From Nelumbo lutea (Eukaryota > Streptophyta > Magnoliopsida > Proteales > Nelumbonaceae), in assembly GCA_022828595.1 (NCBI GenBank), contig JAKGHH010000001.1, positions 142,185,017 through 142,249,016 on the forward strand: a DNA stretch of 64,000 nucleotides, read 5' to 3'. Positions 37,548 to 47,998 of the stretch are shown here, piece by piece (position 1 is the stretch's first letter; every line of letters begins with the position of its first letter). The translations under genes were made by a program, and so were the position numbers. The notes beneath the pieces were generated by a model. It was not told where the DNA came from. It saw only the letters and a program-made list of their open reading frames with translations, and ran no database searches.

Positions 37548-37611
37548 CAGAATGAACAATTCCAATTACCTATTACAAGGAACCAACATACCTTAAATCA
37601 TTTGTTTATCT
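37547..37611. repeat. Left direct repeat bordering the viral block
   Basis: 65 bp that match 47031-47095 at about 58 of 65 positions in the same orientation, for example TTCCAATTACCTA and AAATCATTTG. It ends where viral reverse-transcriptase similarity begins. Confidence 0.75.
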
Positions 37612-39054
37612 TGGATTTGATATCCTATCCCTAATAAATAAGTTTATGCAGAAAAATTTTCCAAGTTCAACCTAAAGTCAGGTTATTGGCAAGTTCAAGT
37701 GAAAAGGGCAGGTATAAAATGGCCTTTACAATTCCTTTCGAGCATTATGAATGGAATGTTATGCCCTTTTGGATTAAAAAATGCTACTTCTAAATTAAAT
37801 ATATATATATATATATATATATGAATGAAATTTTTAATCCTTATACCCAATTCCTCATAGTTTATATAGATGATGAAATCTCACTAGAAGCATCTGAATA
37901 TATTTTTTAGAGTTATGGAAGAAAATGGCTTAGCGGCATCAACTAAGAAAATGAAACTGTTTCAAACAAAAATAAGATTTTTAGGGTACCACATATCTAA
38001 AGGGAAAATAACCCCAATTCAAAGAGTAATAAAGTTTGCGGATAAATTCCTAAGCAAAATTAAGGACAAAACAACTCCAAAGATTCTTAGGCAGTTTAAA
38101 TTATGTAGCAAACTACTGTCTTGACCTGGCCAAAGATTGCCAGCTACTTCAAAAGAGATTGAAGAAAAGCCCCCTTGAATGGAGTGAGAAATTCACTCAA
38201 ACAGTGAAGAGAATAAGCAGAGGGTAAAAACCCTTCAATGAACCAATATCCCTCATCTAGAGATCCCAAAAATTGTTGAAACTAATGCCAGTGAAATATG
38301 ATGCGGAGGAATTATAAAACAACATAGGAATGGAAAAGATGAAGTCATTCGTTTCACCTCCGGCACTTAGAATGAAACCTAGAGAAAACACTCAAGTGTC
38401 AAAAAAGAAATGTTAAGCATTGTTTTATGCATCTCAAAATTTCAATGATATTTAATAAATCCACATTTTACTTTATAAATTTATTGCAAGTCTGCAAAAA
38501 AAATTCTTGAAATTTAGTTTCAAAATAGATTTTTGGTAGATGGCAAGATATTTTATCAATCTTCATTTTGAATTTAAGTATATTAAAGGATCTGATAATG
38601 CTTAACCAGACTTCTTGACCAGAGAATTCCTTCAAGGACATCTAATAAAAGATGGCCAACAAGAGCAAAGATCTCCCTCCAAGTCCTAATCAAAGGCACC
38701 AAAGAAGGACTAATCAGTCCAACTCCCAAACTTATTAGTTTGGCTCAAGTTCTTCTAGGACTAATTAGTCCCCCAGTGTTTCTCCCTTAATTAAGGAACC
38801 CTCTCCAGCAATCATCAAGGCTAATTTGAGCCAATACATAACAAATTCAATAGATCATGTGGTAACTATAAGCTGAGCATAAGCATCAATTATAGCTTCT
38901 CATGCCAACTCCGAAGGAGCCCTCCAGCCTATTGCCTCTGAATATTTAGAAGGTCATCATTTCGTGGTCTGTGGATCAGGCAAAGACCAAAAGTACTATA
39001 AAGAAGTCCTCCTTCATATAGGATCCTCTAGAACCCAACATTATTATTGGGTTT
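37612..39054 (+). pseudogene. Endogenous caulimovirid: reverse transcriptase/RNase H remnant
   Basis: Old integrated plant pararetrovirus sequence. The frames give FSKFNLKSGYWQVQV, then MPFGLKNAT, the catalytic YIDD at about 37.87 kb, and MKLFQTKIRFLGYHI, a phrase typical of caulimovirid reverse transcriptases. A broken RNase H follows (38.27-38.45 kb). It is clearly dead: stops, frameshifts and a (TA)n run (37798-37821) inside the RT domain. The phrases look closest to the petuvirus/florendovirus branch, by inspection only. A Ty3/gypsy element interrupts it at 39055. Confidence 0.82.
37798..37821. repeat. (TA)n microsatellite in the viral RT relic
   Basis: AT-alternating run between the MPFGLKNAT and MNEIFNP parts of the RT. 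It expanded after integration. Confidence 0.88.
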
Positions 39055-39686
39055 TGATGCTCGGATTGGCCGAGGTCAACATTGTCAATTCACTCCCAAG
39101 TCCAAGTAGACCCGAGGTACCGGAAGTTCAAGGACAGGCATGGCCGAGGATTGGAATCCGAGATGAGGGAGATCCGGGGTCCACTATGTCCGGTACTCAA
39201 GGTGGATGAGGATCCCGATATGAATTCTGTAGGGAAGGAGAATGTCAGAGGCCTTGGGTGAAGACCCGAGGCGAGGACTCTAATGATCAAGTTAGTAAGA
39301 GGGTACAAGGTGGATAAGGTTTGAGGTGCGAACACCAAGACGAGGTCACGAGAGAGCAAGTAATCTCAAGAGTGATCTAGAGAGTTGGAGTGTTTTTTTT
39401 ACCTGGAGGGGGTTGCCTCCTATTTATACTTGAGGATGCTAGGGGGCAGGTGACCTCGGATAGCCTGGATGTAGTCCATACCGAGGACGTGATCATCTAG
39501 GAGTGCTAGGCGAGGGTGCGCAATTGTCTCTGCAAGGCCTACCAAGTCCAGCCTAGCGTGCGCCCTGATTAGTCCAGCGTGAGGTGCTGACATCGGCTCT
39601 GCCCATGACCTGATTGGTTTCGTTATGTGCTTCGCTGCCTGATGTGTGTAGGCTTGCCATTGGCCCAGCTGGATGCTCCTACATCA
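39055..39686 (-). repeat. 3' LTR of the Ty3/gypsy element (632 bp)
   Basis: Plus-strand start TGATGCTCGGATTGGCCGAG and end GGATGCTCCTACATCA. It aligns over its length with 43147-43794. Three extra T bases lie between the TSD and the LTR. Confidence 0.88.
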
Positions 39687-40484
39687 TTTCCTCCCCACTC
39701 CCAAGGCCGGGGTGGGGGTCCGAGATAGGAGGGGCCTCGACTTTGGATGAAGGGAGTGCATTGTCTCGTACTAGGAGGCGTTAATGGACCTTTGCGCGTC
39801 ATGGCCTGCGATGGCGTCGATATGCCTTTCCTTTGAACTACGAGGATGGCCGAGGCTCATGTAGGGCCTCGGCTTGGTTGCATCTGTAGAGGGGGGCCTT
39901 GGCTTTGACTTCGAGTTTTCCTTGGCACGAGGTGGGCAAAAGGGAGGTTGCCCCCGGTCTTGTGAATGCTCGGTGCATCTTGCAAGGCCTCGGCTTTGAC
40001 TGAGGGTGCCGAGGAGGAAGCGCAAGGGTACCCAAGCTGGTGACTTGGTCATTTTATAAGGGAGTCTCTTTATGCGGTGTCATGGATCGTAAAGGAAGCA
40101 GTTCCCGAAGCCGGATACAGGTCACACTAGTTGCGAGTCCCCGGATACGGGACGCGGGTGAACCGAACCACGCTTTTGTTGAGTCTGGTCGGTTGGGTCG
40201 ACCAATGAGTTGTTCGCTAGGCATCGTTTTGTCTACCCGAGGCAAGACACGCGTGTCGGTTAGTGGACAGGTAACAAAGGTGGTGGTTCGTCAATTGTTG
40301 GATCCTGAACGATCTAGGCCATCCATTTTTTTTTTAAATAGGGGCATCGGCTTCGGTCGTTACTTGTTCACTAGTGACTCCGCTTCCAAGAGTTTCTTGC
40401 TTCGCTATAGCTCTCGGTTTCAGTTGCTCGCCTTCATCTTCATCGTCCTCATTTCATGTTGTTTGGTACTATTTTTCTTGTAGA

Positions 40485-41571
40485 GATGCCCGTGGATGCC
40501 AAGAGACTGCTACTAGAGAGTGCTTTAGCCAAGAAGAAGGGCTAGGTAGAGGGCACCTCCGGGGGTAGACTCCGAGGAGAGTGGTCGTGGTGTCGCTCGC
40601 AAGGGTGGAGAGGGGGTTCACGCCCGCCAGGGGGACCGCATGTCCACAGGCCCCCGCTGGTGGGGGCGACATAGGGAAGAAGGTCGAGGAGGATTGGCCA
40701 AGGAAGACTGGCCAGAAAAGGCCAGCCAGGGTGATGCTAGCACCTCCCGCGAAGAGGCTTGCACATAAGGATAGCCTAGTCAAGGGTGGTGTGCCAAGGA
40801 ACGGGCTACTATTGCTCCGAGGAGTGCCTATCAAGGGCGGTTCACCAAGGAAGGGGGCTCTTGCTGCTTTGAAGAGACCACCTGTAAAGGGGCCTGTCGC
40901 CATGCCCTTATCTGCTCCTCCCTTCGCTTCCAAGCCCGCTAACGAGGAGGAGTGCCTGAACCGTCTCTACCGCCCGAAGTGGGGCATCCGCGAGGGGGAC
41001 TCCATTGATACCAAGGGCACAAGCAGGGCCCTCATCAAGGGGATGGTCCCTCCGAGGGACTGCTTAGACATGACGCAGACAGACCCCATTGTCATCATCG
41101 GCAAGGAGATGGACTTCTTGGTCAAGGTGAGTTTCCTTCTCTTTTTGACTTGTTGCTTGCTAGCTTCTACTGGTTTTACTGATGGTGTGCTTGGTGTAGG
41201 TCTGCCATCACTATGTCGGCCTCGGTGATCATGTTTGCCTCCTTTTCAAGCGCGCGACTCGTTTCGAGAAGAAGAATAAAAGGCTTCAATTGCGGGTGGC
41301 CTCGGCGGAGAGCAGCTGAGATGAGACCCCCGCGTTGTTGAAGTACTAACAGTGTCTAGCACACTATGGATCTGTGTCTTACTTGGAGGGGATTGACGAC
41401 ACCAAGAAGGCTCTTTTGAAGATGGCGTTGAACTTCCCCATTGACCAATTGCAGGTGTTCCCTGACTCTCTCACCCCCGTGGACAAGGCCGGGGTTTCCA
41501 CTGATGTTGTAGACACGGGCGTCGAGGATCCTACCATTTCTCCAACCGAGGGTGAGGCCAGCCGACTTTAG
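40485..41571 (+). pseudogene. Antisense ORF of the Tat-like element, spliced and decayed
   Basis: Runs opposite to the element's own transcription, near its 3' LTR. It begins at an ATG (40485-40487) after an intron-like TTTTTCTTGTAG. The second part (40581-41126) reads ...RPKWGIREGDSIDTKG and VPPRDCLDMTQTDPIVIIGK; a 73-bp intron with GTGAGT..GTGTAG borders (41127-41199) leads to VCHHYVGLGDHVCLLFKRAT. The W.I..GDS..D....P.D pattern resembles the plant 'putative gypsy type transposon' family (from memory). Breaks: a stop after LAKKKG and two stops near 41.32-41.35 kb. Function unknown in any plant. Confidence 0.6.
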
Positions 41572-42129
41572 TTGTTTTTGTCTCTGTTATAAATGTTCTC
41601 GGCCTTGAGGGCCAAAAATTTTATTCGCTGAATTGTGAAACAAGATGAGCATTTTTTCGTATACTTTGTGCCTGTCTGAAAGGGTCACAAGTAGACAAAA
41701 AATAACCCAAAGTGGCTTGTTAGACGTTCGCTTTAGGAAATTATCGTGACACACTTATTCTCTTAGGCGAGGCCAAGGTGGACCTCTGAGGTAATCGGGG
41801 TCACGTGCCGAGGTGAACCGCCGGGATGGTGTGGGTTACTATCCTCTTTCCCTTGTCACACTATCGTGGAGCCGAAGTGGCCGCTTGCTGCCGAAGAGGT
41901 CGCCAAGTTGTGCATAGTATGCCTTTTTATGATTGCATTTCTTCTTGTGTTTCTTGTGTAGGGGTCAGTGCCCCCTTCCGAGAGGTCACAAGTAGGTGGG
42001 CCAATGCCAATTCTTGAGCCTAGATGAGGACTCGCTCGTTTGGAGGGTCTTTCCGAGGCTAAAGCCAAAATCAAGGGCCTATTCATTGGTTGCGGCCAAG
42101 TTCCAATAGGTTTCCTGTCATAAGGGATG

Positions 42130-42360
42130 AGCAGGTGTGTGACCTCTAGCAGGCCGTATGCCTTGAGTCGACATCTGGTCAAGGCGTGTAACCTTGGAAA
42201 AGGTTGTATACTATAGCCAGGCTATCGAGTGAGGTGGGGGACCTGACGACTAGGCGTATGACCTCCAAGGGTCATGTGCCTTGGACCAAGGTCCAGTTCG
42301 AGTATGTAACCTTGGCCAAGGTTGTATGCTGCGGAAGGGTGCTCAGTTGAGACGAGAACG
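42130..42360. repeat. Diverged tandem repeat within the Tat-like element
   Basis: The phrases GTAACCTTGG.(C/A)AAGGTTGTAT and TATG(C/A)CCT recur in two to three units of roughly 60-120 bp. Confidence 0.55.
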
Positions 42361-42827
42361 TATACGCTGAGAATTTGAGCAGTGGTTTCCTTAGTGGTGA
42401 TGTACGTCTGTGCCTTCAAAAATTCTACCTTGGATCTGGGCGGCGTCTTGGCGACAATTCACTTGAGGGTTGACCCAGGGAGAAGGCCTTGAGTTGTTGT
42501 GTTCATGGAGGTATCACCTTGGCTCTCCTTGACTTGCCGAAATTCATCCTTCACCGTGCCGAGTTGTGCCTATATTTTGGCGATCTGCTGGCCGGCGAGT
42601 ACCTCATCTTCCTTCCGCTCTCCTCGTTGGTGGGACGGGCCAGCTACATCTCGATATCTTTTGGCCCATTTATCATCGAGGTAGTCTTGAAGGTCCAAGG
42701 TGCAAGGTGGAGGTGGCATTTCTTGTCGGCGAAGGTGTCCTTGGCTTCAACATTGGTTGCAAGACCGTACTAATTCGTTCTCCCTTCAGCTGGGAGGTCT
42801 TGCGTGTCAAGGGGATTGGCTTGCACA

Positions 42828-43073
42828 TCAGCTACTTCTAGGTTCGAAGGGCTTGGCCCGATGGGAGTTGACGGAACCGAGGGCTAGTAGGTTTGCAGAC
42901 TCACGTTTCCCCCGTTGGCTCGATGCCCAGGCAGGGCTGCCACCCTGAGGGCGCTTTCCTACCTGGGGACACACCTCCTTGACATGCTGAGTGAGGTGGT
43001 CCAATCGGTCTAGGACCGCTTGGAATTTCTTATTGGTGACCAGATTCTGGGCATTATTGGTGTTTCGTACCAC
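42828..43073 (-). pseudogene. Possible gag N-terminus of the Tat-like element
   Basis: An 81-residue open stretch downstream of the primer-site region, with KFQAVLDRLDHLTQHVKEV (a predicted coiled coil) and a low-complexity Pro/Ser/Arg tail. Position and coiled coil fit Tat gag; similarity is not diagnostic. Confidence 0.45.
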
Positions 43074-43146
43074 ATTGAAGGAAGTCTTGATTACAAGTTA
43101 GATTGAAGGAAGCCTTAGCGACGTTCCCACATGCGGTACCAATTGT

Positions 43147-43794
43147 TGATGCTCGGATTGGTCAAAGTCAACACTGTCAATTCACCCCCAAGTCCAAGTA
43201 GACCCAAGGTACTTGAAGTCCGAGGACAGGCATGGCCGAGGAGTGGAGTCTGAGATGAGGAAGATCCGTGGTCCGTCATCCGAAATCCACTGTGTCTGGT
43301 ACCCAAGGTGGATAAGGACCCCTGGTATTGGTTCTGCAGGGAAGGAGAATGTCAGAGGCCTCGGGTGAAGACCCAAGGTGAGGACTTCGATGGTCAAGTT
43401 AGTAAGAGGGTACGAGGTGGACGAGGTTTGAGGTGCGAACACCCAGATGAGGTCACAGGAGAGCAAGTAATCTCAAGAGTGAGCTAGAGAGCTAGGGTTT
43501 TTTTTTTTTACCTGGAGGGGGTTGCCTCCTATTTATACTTGAGGCCGTCAGGGGGCAGGTGACCTCGGATGGCCTGGATGTAGTTCGTACCAAGGGCGCG
43601 ATCATCTGGGAGTGCCAACTGAGGGCGCACGATTGTCTCCACGAGGCTTCCCAAGATAGCCTAGCGTGCACCCTAATTGATCCAGCGCAAGGTGTTGATA
43701 TCGGTTCTGCCCGCAACCCGATTGGTTTCACATTGTGCTTCATCGCCTGACGTGTGTAGGTTCACCATTGGCCCAGTCGGATGTGCCTACATCA
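43147..43794 (-). repeat. 5' LTR of the Ty3/gypsy element (648 bp)
   Basis: Plus-strand start TGATGCTCGGATTGGTCAAAG and end GATGTGCCTACATCA, directly followed by the TTGGG target duplicate. Differences from the 3' LTR are substitutions plus small indels, so the insertion is not very recent. Confidence 0.88.
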
Positions 43795-44484
43795 TTGGGA
43801 TTCTAGTAAATCAAAGATAGCTTATTCCAAGCTTGTAATAGTCAAATTTATGACCAAGGATTCATGGGGTAAAATTACTAAGCCCTGATTTATGACCAAG
43901 TTTACCCAAGGACCTAGAGCATTTAACTAGGACTATCTAGATGCCTGGCATAGGGTATTCTTAATTTAGAATTCAATATTCAGGCATTTGTGGTTCATTT
44001 GATTCTTTGAAGAATTCTAGGGCCCATATTCATAATGTGTATATGTTTGGTGGACCACTTAGGGAGCTTTACATGATATTTTTCCGAAACCAAAATTACT
44101 AGACAAATACTCTAAATTCGGCCAAGGAAGAAGTTATCTAGAACACGAACATGTAAAGCAGTTCAAGTTCTTCAAAGCATACTGCATCCCTTGGATTCTA
44201 AAGTGGAGCTATCATCTAGATATTTCATGGATGCCCCCGACCATTGAAAGAAAAACGCAAATAAAGTGGTGGGATAAATTCAATTTTACATCAACACTAA
44301 AACTAGTGGAAGAATATGAGGTTTTCTAGGCGCTATTTGAATTTTATCAAGAAAAGCTAGGATCCAAGTTTCCTGATCTAGATCTCATTGAGCTCGAAGA
44401 GATGTCTCTTCCGTTCACAGAAAAAAAAAAGAAAAAAAAGCAAGGGAATCTCTAAGGACATCGAGACTAAAAGCGTTTGGTCCA
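43795..44484 (+). pseudogene. Endogenous caulimovirid: C-terminal polyprotein region
   Basis: Continues the viral relic right of the Ty3/gypsy insertion, in the same frame as the sequence ending at 39054. The last part reads IPWILKWSYHLDISWMPP, then an EEYEVF stretch and an ELEEMSLPFTEKK tail with a run of lysine codons. Stops and frameshifts throughout. A diverged inverted copy of 44203-44482 lies at 46727-47010. Confidence 0.7.
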
Positions 44485-44704
44485 TCAGCCCCCATTATGG
44501 CCTCAATTATAAAGGAATCTCACTATTGATAGACATCTGTCCACTTTAAAAAGGTTCGCCCTTATCTTCAACAGTAAGATTCGCCACCTCAAAAGTCAAA
44601 GATAAAGAAGCATCTACCCACTTTAAAGATATAAAGAAGCATCTCCAGCTCATCACCGTGTCTAAAAAGACAAGCAAAAAAGACAAGCATATCAATTAAA
44701 GATA
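44485..44704. repeat. Left arm of a 220-bp hairpin (viral intergenic region)
   Basis: The arm starts TCAGCCCCCATTATGGCCTC. Its reverse complement matches 44737-44957 at roughly 85-90% by eye. It lies just after the end of the viral polyprotein, so it is probably the viral intergenic region. Confidence 0.92.
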
Positions 44705-44736
44705 AGCAGAAAAGGCGAAAGCAGGAAAGATGGGGC

Positions 44737-44957
44737 ATCTTTAATTGATATGTTTATCTTGTTTGCTTTTGTCTATTTAGATAGGGTGATGAATTGGAAA
44801 TGCTTCTTTATCTCTTTAATGTGGGAAGAGGCTTCCTTATCTTCGAATTTTGAGGTGGTGAATTTTACTATTAAAGATAAGGGTGAACTTTTTTAAAGTG
44901 GGCAAATGTCTATCAATAGTGAGATTCCTTTATAATTGAGGCCTTAATGGGGACTAA
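44737..44957. repeat. Right arm of the 220-bp hairpin
   Basis: Inverted partner of 44485-44704 with a loop of about 32 nt (44705-44736). The shared core CTCAATTATAAAGGAATC is identical in both arms. Confidence 0.92.
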
Positions 44958-45429
44958 GGGTGAAGGAAGGGTTAGGATCCATCATATGGATGGCCGAACC
45001 ATGCTAGATGACTGGGTGGAATTTCAAATATTTCCTAATCCTTTTGGGAATCGAATTCCTTATGTTTTGAAAAAGTGCATTTTTCAGGATCAATCTTGTG
45101 TTGAACCAGACCAGATTTGAAACCAACCGAAGAGGGAAATGCATATCTAATACAAATGTCACAAACACAAATCTTAAGGTGGAAGTTCATGCCCAAATTA
45201 GACCTAAAGCCACCCTCCACTGAATATGGCGCAGTATATTCCTAAAGTTGGTTCAATGACATAGTTTTCAACAAAATAGTAATTCAACTGCTTGGATCGA
45301 ACTTGGGAGGTGAGCACGAAATTCCTCTGAATTTTTCTTGCAAAAATCATAAGAAAACTGATATCTACTAATCCCAAAATAGTTTGGTCGAACTAATGTT
45401 TCTTGGGAGACAAAAAGAAAAAGAAATTA
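44958..45429 (+). pseudogene. Probable further caulimovirid segment
   Basis: Frames give DDWVEFQIFPNPFGNRIPYV, then SNTNVTNTNLKVEVHAQIRP, which resembles the movement-protein region of caulimovirids. Frames shift and stops occur. Identification is by a few phrases only. Confidence 0.45.
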
Positions 45430-46711
45430 CAAAATAGAGAGTAGTTCTAGTATAGTTCGCCCTCTTCTTATTTTATTTCTTTATGGAGCACTTCTCCCAA
45501 TCAAATTAGGAGATTATCCAAATCTAATTTGGATCTGAATTCTACTAAAAGATAAGCCTTAATCTCTTACGATGATGGGTGCTTCATACCCAATTCCAAA
45601 CCTAGATTCGCCCCATGTCACATAACAACTTAAACTGTCATGTGACAGCTTAATTAATCATATTAATTATGGGCTTTAGGCCCATCAACTATACGGCTCA
45701 CAACCCAAGGGTCTTGCATTGCCAACTTAGGTTTGATTTGTATGGCGTGGGCCCCCACAATGACCTCACATAAGTCCACATGGGTTTGGCCCAGCCTCTG
45801 TGAAAAGGCCTGGCCTAATTCACTACTAAACGTAGTGAACCCCTAAACTATGGGCTCAAAATGGGCCTAACACTTACACTTAAATGATCATTGAATTTGG
45901 TCATCCTATGAATACCCAAGGATAATGGACTTAAATAAGATAAAGCCTCTATAAAAAGGCTTGGTCGAATGCACTGATAAACACAATGAACCCCTAAGCA
46001 CATCACTGTCCGATAGGGAAGGACCTCTTCCCTAGTTGCAAGGTGTAGTGTCACACTCTCTACTTGGATGGAACCCGGGAATTAAAACATTTGGCAAACA
46101 TTTTTCATAAAACATAATATATATCATATAAATATATTTTGCAAAACCAAATCTCAAACACAGTTGAGATCCATTGCCGACAATTTAGGTTTCCATCAGA
46201 GAGAGTGTAAACCTTATCATTTACTTTGTCCGCCAAAGGGGCCGATCTTATCACTATGATCACCCACTTAAGTGAATTTTCATACTGCCCCAACATACCT
46301 AGGTTTTGACCCTTAATGGATCTCATTGGTTGGCATATCAAAGATAATCCAATCTGACACCTAGTGCAGTACCATAATCAAGTCTAGGGGTTATGTGTAA
46401 CTTTCAAGTTTTGCCCATCAATCTCCAAGGTTCAGGGCATAATTGGAAAATGGTCTGGGTTCAATGTTTCAACCAAATACACATTGTGTGTGCTTTGGGT
46501 CTAATCATAGCGTCAGCCTTGGTAGGATAAACTCCCCAAGTCTATCCAACGACTAAGAACATTATAAACTAACACAAGTCTCATAAGTGTCCAGTTTTAT
46601 GGGGTAAATTCACAGAAGCATACCAATATCAAGATGAAACAATAGTGTACTTTTATTCATTTACAATAAAATGTATATGTACATCAATCTGATTAGAGTT
46701 AGGGGCATACA
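45430..46711 (-). mobile_element. Truncated LTR fragment related to the solo LTR at 27728-29617
   Basis: Its minus-strand start TGTATGCCCCTAACTC matches the solo LTR start, and long colinear blocks follow (GGTATGTTGGGGCAG, GATCATAGTGATA, CCTAGACTTGATTATGGTAC). The 3' part of the LTR (about 480 bp) is missing at the left end. It separates viral segments. Confidence 0.78.
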
Positions 46712-46726
46712 CTATTTAACAGAGGG

Positions 46727-47016
46727 ACCGAACACTTTCGGTATCAATGTCCTTAGAAATCCCCTTAATTTTTTCTTTCATTTTTTCTATGAATCAAAGG
46801 GACATCTCTTTGAGCTTGACGGGGTCCAGATTAGGAAACTTGGATCTAAGCTTTTCCTAATAAGATTAAAATAGCACCTAGAAAACCTCATATTCTTCCA
46901 CTAGTTTTAGTGTTGATGTGAGATCGAATTTATCCCAAGACTTTATTTCCATAACTCTTTCAATGACTGGGGGCATCCATGAAATGCCTAGATGATAGCT
47001 CCACTTCAAACAAACA
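46727..47016 (-). pseudogene. Inverted copy of the caulimovirid C-terminal region
   Basis: The reverse complement is colinear with 44203-44482 (for example GGAGCTATCATCTAG, CATTTCATGGATGCCCCC, AGTGGAAGAATATGAGGTTT), with roughly 85% identity by eye. The viral tails therefore face each other. Contains stops. Confidence 0.82.
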
Positions 47017-47030
47017 ATATCGGAATGAAC

Positions 47031-47095
47031 CATTCCAATTACCTACTACAAGGGACCAACATACCCTAAATCATTTGCTTACCTTTCTCCCCTCT
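47031..47095. repeat. Right direct repeat bordering the viral block
   Basis: Same-orientation partner of 37547-37611 with seven differences in 65 bp. It begins just after the inverted viral fragment ends. Confidence 0.75.
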
Positions 47096-47289
47096 TAGAG
47101 GTGCAAATGCATGTGCCATTCAACTAAAATGATAAAATATTTATGGTTGTAATAATCAATCCAACATTCCATTTGACTATAAATCATTCAGTTTGAGCTC
47201 CTTTTCTTATCACTAAACCACCTTTGATAAAGTGGTAAGTTATGAACTTCTAGTGGAATATAGGTTCAATGCACTCACCATTGAAGGGG

Positions 47290-47475
47290 GCATTGAGCCA
47301 ACAGGGGTGGCTCAATTGGTATGTTAGCTGGTTCATTCTAGTAGAGTTTGAGATTCAAATCCTGCTGCTATCACCAAAATTGGAGGAAGGGGGGGGGGGT
47401 GTACAAGATGATGTTTGTGATATTCAAACAACCCCTCTAGGGGATTTGGGTGTATCACCAAATACTCCAAAAAAA
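47290..47475 (+). mobile_element. Probable tRNA-derived SINE
   Basis: A-box-like GTGGCTCAATTGGTA (47307-47321) and B-box-like AGATTCAAATCC (47351-47362), about 30 bp apart as in tRNAs. A non-tRNA part with a G-run follows, then an A-run near 47475. No clear TSD. Confidence 0.6.
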
Positions 47476-47998
47476 GGTCATTTGATAATGGGCAAAGTTG
47501 TAAAATATTATTTAGTTTGATTTTTAGTGGATAAAAGAATTAAATAATAAAATATTAAAAAACATAATTATCTAATAAGCTTCAAATTCAATGATTATGG
47601 AGCTCACCATTAGGGATGTAGTGGATCGGGTTGGATTGATGAATGGATTAGGGTTGATATTGTCTTTTGCCAACTTGACTTTACTTTTGGTCGGGTTAAG
47701 TTGATCCCTTACCTAACTGGATCCAACCTGAACCTCACTCTACTATTGCTATTGTACATATGCATTATATTCCCATTACATATTATCTGGTCTTACCTCT
47801 TAAGCCTCAACCCTATTGACAAGTTGTCATTAGTAGTTTTCATTGCATAAATTTATATTTTATAATTGTCGATTTTGTGAATTTAATCTTTCAATAGGAG
47901 ATCTATCATAATACATAAAACACCAATTATTTGAATCTTTTTCTCTTTTTTATTCTAAGAGAAACAATAAAAACATGAAGCAATCAAATACCACTAGA
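47476..47998. other. Intergenic, with a MITE-like end at about 47610
   Basis: TAGGGATGTAGTGGATCGGG at about 47613 resembles the left ends of other hAT-like MITEs here, but I cannot find its right end. Nothing else. Confidence 0.4.

Larger units (their letters stand above)
39055..43794 (-). mobile_element. Non-autonomous Ty3/gypsy LTR retrotransposon, Tat-like, inserted in viral DNA
   Basis: Two LTRs start TGATG and end CATCA. The element reads on the minus strand. Just inside the right LTR lies ACAATTGGTACCGCATGTGG (minus), a variant of the primer-site region common in plant Ty3 elements. Against the left LTR lies a purine-rich tract, GGGAGTGGGGAGGAAA (minus). A TTGGG TSD is present, and the viral reading frame is in register across the insertion when one copy is counted. 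The interior is GC-richer than the surroundings. A possible gag remnant is at 42828-43073 (minus); no protease, RT or integrase is visible. A plus-strand antisense ORF next to the 3' LTR fits the Tat lineage. Confidence 0.85.

Noticed and set aside
40040..40483. 147-codon plus-strand frame upstream of the antisense ORF
   Set aside because: Probably the leader/first intron of the antisense transcript; no recognisable domain and a hydrophobic end that follows from T-rich intron sequence.
40469..40933. 154-codon open frame on the minus strand
   Set aside because: Antisense shadow of the GC-rich plus-strand ORF of the Tat-like element; low complexity, no motif.
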